In this document: piece after piece, positions 61,561 through 64,000 of the stretch
Layout of the letters: each line of letters opens with the position of its first letter
Position numbering within the stretch: position 1 is the stretch's first letter
Source of the DNA: Ariolimax columbianus
Taxonomy: Eukaryota > Mollusca > Gastropoda > Stylommatophora > Arionidae
Reading direction: 5' to 3'
NCBI GenBank assembly: GCA_036924085.1
Contig: JAVGWX010000008.1
Location: 52,845,314-52,909,313 of the forward strand
Length of the DNA stretch: 64,000 bases
Translations under genes and position numbers: made by a program
The notes under the pieces: generated by a model
What the model was told of the DNA's origin: nothing
What the model saw: the letters and a program-made list of their open reading frames with translations, nothing else
Databases searched by the model: none

Positions 61561-61829
61561 TCTACGTTCAATCAGCCGTTAAACAGTTTAGAGAAGCGAA
61601 ATGTCCATTTTGTGTATGTTCCACATCTGGAATTACAATGCTGTTGAAAATGTGATATCTCGCTTCACTGGTTTTCATAAGGTGTAGTATGGACCTGATG
61701 CGATTGAGTCTGAGCTATCCCGCTGCTATCCTTAAGTAAGATCTCCCAATGCATTTCGTGGAAGTTCGTAATCTCTCGACTTAAGCATGTGCACCAAGTC
61801 CCGTCGTTATGGACATAAAGTGTTCAACA
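61561..61829. other. No gene seen
   Basis: Nothing recognised. Confidence 0.3.
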
Positions 61830-62010
61830 TATATTGGATCAGTTGTCTATTTATTTGTCAACCAACTGCCACACTTGCGTTGTTAAGTTCATTGAGGCTT
61901 TGCTCAGCTTCCTTGGTGCTGTGGCTGATGACGACTATGTCATACAAGACGTCCTCAAAGGCTGCCAGGATAAATTTGGGTGAAATTGTGTCACTGTCAA
62001 TCGCCACATT
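61830..62010 (-). pseudogene. LINE RT active-site box fragment
   Basis: The minus strand near 61,965-61,850 reads LAAFEDVLYDIVVISHSTKE then AEQSLNELNNASVAVG. This aligns with the FADDIVVISxSxxEAEQxLxELN region of RTE-like LINE reverse transcriptases; the FADD motif itself is destroyed (FEDVLYD). Flanking RT is not readable. Confidence 0.6.
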
Positions 62011-62510
62011 GAATTTGTATGTTAATTACAATTCACAACTCTTTCATTGACATTTATTTTTGGCATTTCTGTGATGCCTGCAGAAAACAAACGAATTATT
62101 TTGGTTTTAAAATAAATGTTAAATAGGGCACATAACTGAACCAGACCTTGTCCGGTCATAAGTGGCTGAGTCATTCTGAAACCCTATATAAATAGGTAAT
62201 TTATCAACTCTATGTTATGTCCCCTGTCTTTCTAGTGTAAGAAAATTGTGTTTGTAGTTAGTAAATACATCACCCAAGTATTTCCGGGGACAAAGACAGA
62301 AGGCCCACTGCTTTCATCCATGTGTGTCATAAGTGGCGACTAAAGAAAGTTGTGCATGTGACTAGCAAACTCACCATGCAAAAATCAGAGCATAAAATTA
62401 CTGGAATTAGGTTTTCCTAAATACTGTCTTGGATAAGCCAAATGTTGTGTTCTACTATGCTTCAAGAGATGGGCCGATGGAATTTTGATTTTGTTTGAAG
62501 GAAATCAAAG
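62011..62510. other. No gene seen
   Basis: AT-rich; may include further eroded LINE DNA. Nothing can be supported. Confidence 0.3.
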
Positions 62511-62514
62511 TATG

Positions 62515-63225
62515 TTTGGTTAGGTGAAACACACTGATCTGACATATTAGTCAAGGTCAGGCAAAACACACTGATCTAACACGTTAGTTAGAGCCAGGAA
62601 AAACACACTGATCTTACAAGTTAGTTAGAGCCAGGTAAAACATACTGATCTTACAAGTTAGTTAGAGCCAGGTAAAACATACTGATCTTACACGTTAGTT
62701 AGAGCCAGGTAAAACATACTGATCTTACAAGTTAGTTAGAGCCAGGTAAAACATACTGATCTTACAAGTTAGTTAGAGCCAGGTAAAACATACTGATCTT
62801 ACAAGTTAGTTAGAGCCAGGAAAAACACACTGATCTTACAAGTTAGTTAGAGCCAGGTAAAACATACTGATCTTACACGTTAGTTAGAGCCAGGTAAAAC
62901 ATACTGATCTTACACGTTAGTTAGAGCCAGGTAAAACATACTGATCTGACACGTTAATTAGAGCCAGGAAAAACATAATGGTCATGACTCTCACCTCGAC
63001 CTCCCAGAAGTCCTCCCTAGAAACGGACTGTTTTAGTGGCAGTCTGGCTAACGAAGTGATTGATCAACGTGATCACCGTAGTTGTGAGCGACATGCAGAT
63101 AAAGCCAGGCAGAACACAACTGCCTGACGGACCCCGGTCCACCTTCACCAGCACGTTCGGGATGGGAGGAAAGCTACAACATAATGTCCTTTTCAGAGTA
63201 AATCTACTTATTGTCGACATTCGAC
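62515..63225 (+). mobile_element. MBE-1 copy 12 (array plus core)
   Basis: About 12 monomers of 37 bp (AAAACATACTGATCTTACAA, GTTAGTTAGAGCCAGGT), then the core (GACTCTCACCTCGACCTCC, GGCAGTCTGGCTAACGAAG, GTAGTTGTGAGCGACATGC, GGTCCACCTTCACCAGCACG), ending near GTCGACATTCGACAG without a clear CAA tail. The monomer type (CTTACAAGTTAGTTAGAGCC) is private to this copy, again showing local homogenisation. Confidence 0.85.
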
Positions 63226-63605
63226 AGTTCAAGAGTTCTACTGCACAGACAGACCACCAATGTAATTTCCTTTTTCCAGAAACCCTGCGCCATAGACTAT
63301 TCTCAGAAAAAACGTAGATTTGGTGATAAGACACTAGATAAGATAATAAATCATTATCTCTTCTGTTATCAGTCCACGGGAATGAGTTTAAAGAGATGAG
63401 TATTTAAGGCCGAATTCCCACGCAGTCGCCACGTAATGTTAAATAATAAAAAAGACTAAGGCTTATTAAAACTTGCTATTTCAGAACTACTCGTCCAGTC
63501 GCGCCTCGATCGCTTGGCTAGGAGTGGACCAGGAAGATTCGAAAGGTTGAGGGATTTAAGGTCGCTTGCCCAAACAGTCCTCCCGCACTAGCCAGGCTAT
63601 CTTTT
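63226..63605. other. No gene seen
   Basis: Mixed sequence, no recognised feature. Confidence 0.35.
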
Positions 63606-63609
63606 AATT

Positions 63610-63612
63610 TAC

Positions 63613-63667
<55 letters not shown>

Positions 63668-63710
63668 CAGAAAGAGAAAGAGAGAGAGCGAGTAAGAAAG
63701 AGAGAGAGAC
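63610..63710 (+). repeat. GA microsatellite
   Basis: GAGAGAGAGAGAGAAAGAG tract of about 100 bp. Confidence 0.95.
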
Positions 63711-64000
63711 CTGTACAGATGTCTGAATGTTGACTGACAACTTTAACATTCTCTAAACGATGAAGTCCGAGATTGCCCTCGGCCAACAGTTCCAACGTGA
63801 GGCTTTCACAAAACCATCCAATCGTAAGGACTGGCGGATGATGTGAAGAAATGGCAGCGCCGTAATCAACGCCAGTTTAAGACTTGCATATTGGGAATTC
63901 CTCGAACGTGAGGAAGGAAGAAAAGCCCAATCCCTAACAGGAAAAAGATTCAATGGGCTTCCCAACTTTTTCAGACCAGGGAGACATCCAGGCTGATTCA
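63711..64000. other. No gene recognised at the window edge
   Basis: A short minus-strand frame (63753-63965) has no domain pattern. The sequence may continue into a feature outside the window. Confidence 0.3.

Overview
This window looks like eukaryotic, repeat-dominated, gene-poor DNA from a metazoan, most plausibly a lophotrochozoan such as a mollusc. The reasons are: no operons or dense coding; many non-LTR retrotransposons of several lineages in different states of decay; at least five tRNA-derived SINE-like families; mariner, Merlin-like and possible Tc1-like DNA-transposon remnants; and a very high load of minisatellites. The mollusc suggestion is an inference from the style of the elements and was not checked by any search.

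Layout. 0-9.3 kb: triplet-rich DNA, minisatellites (26, 51, 37, 41, 48 bp), SINEs and the first two copies of a minisatellite-bearing element (MBE-1). 9.5-11.5 kb: two halves of mariner elements, an RNase H fragment of one LINE, and a 5'-truncated LINE-J insertion with a 13-bp target duplication. 13.3-14.1 kb: first copy of a terminal-inverted-repeat element (TIR-T) carrying TTAGGG-like repeats. 14.7-16.8 kb: MBE-1 copies and two minisatellites. 16.9-20.7 kb: the best coding DNA, a 5'-truncated LINE-J (RT thumb/RNase H) with a 12-bp duplication, a second TIR-T copy, and a CR1/L2-like reverse transcriptase. 21-28 kb: GATA, pyrimidine, telomere-like, ATCC and purine tracts plus SINEs. 28-33.7 kb: LINE and SINE fragments, TIR-T copy 4 and MBE-2/MBE-1 elements. 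34.1-36.6 kb: a nearly complete but frameshifted RT-RNase H LINE-J. 37-42 kb: SINEs and a dense cluster of MBE elements. 43.2-44.5 kb: the one convincing host-gene candidate, a 125-codon first coding exon on the minus strand with a consensus splice donor. 44.5-55.6 kb: MBE copies, ending in a 1.9-kb array of 37-bp units, and a decayed RTE-like LINE with a nested SINE. 56-64 kb: a 21-bp minisatellite, a LINE endonuclease ORF, a Merlin-like transposase remnant, LINE fragments and another MBE-1 with its array.

The main candidate for something undescribed is the MBE superfamily. Copies share a 5' terminus (GAAGACTAACGTCTGGTC), a variable array of 37-bp units (one to about 52), a core of about 270 bp, and a CAA-rich 3' tail. 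A sister family (MBE-2) shares the 5' terminus and part of the core but ends in GAA triplets and shares its 3' module with a tRNA-SINE. I count about a dozen recognisable MBE-1 copies or large fragments and five MBE-2 copies in 64 kb. A second candidate is the TIR-T family, which moves telomere-like repeats between terminal inverted repeats; one copy has a perfect 8-bp target duplication.

The element names (MBE, TIR-T, LINE-J/K/R, SINE-A to F) are labels made for this annotation only. All coordinates of repeat ends were read by eye and may be off by several bases, more for decayed copies.
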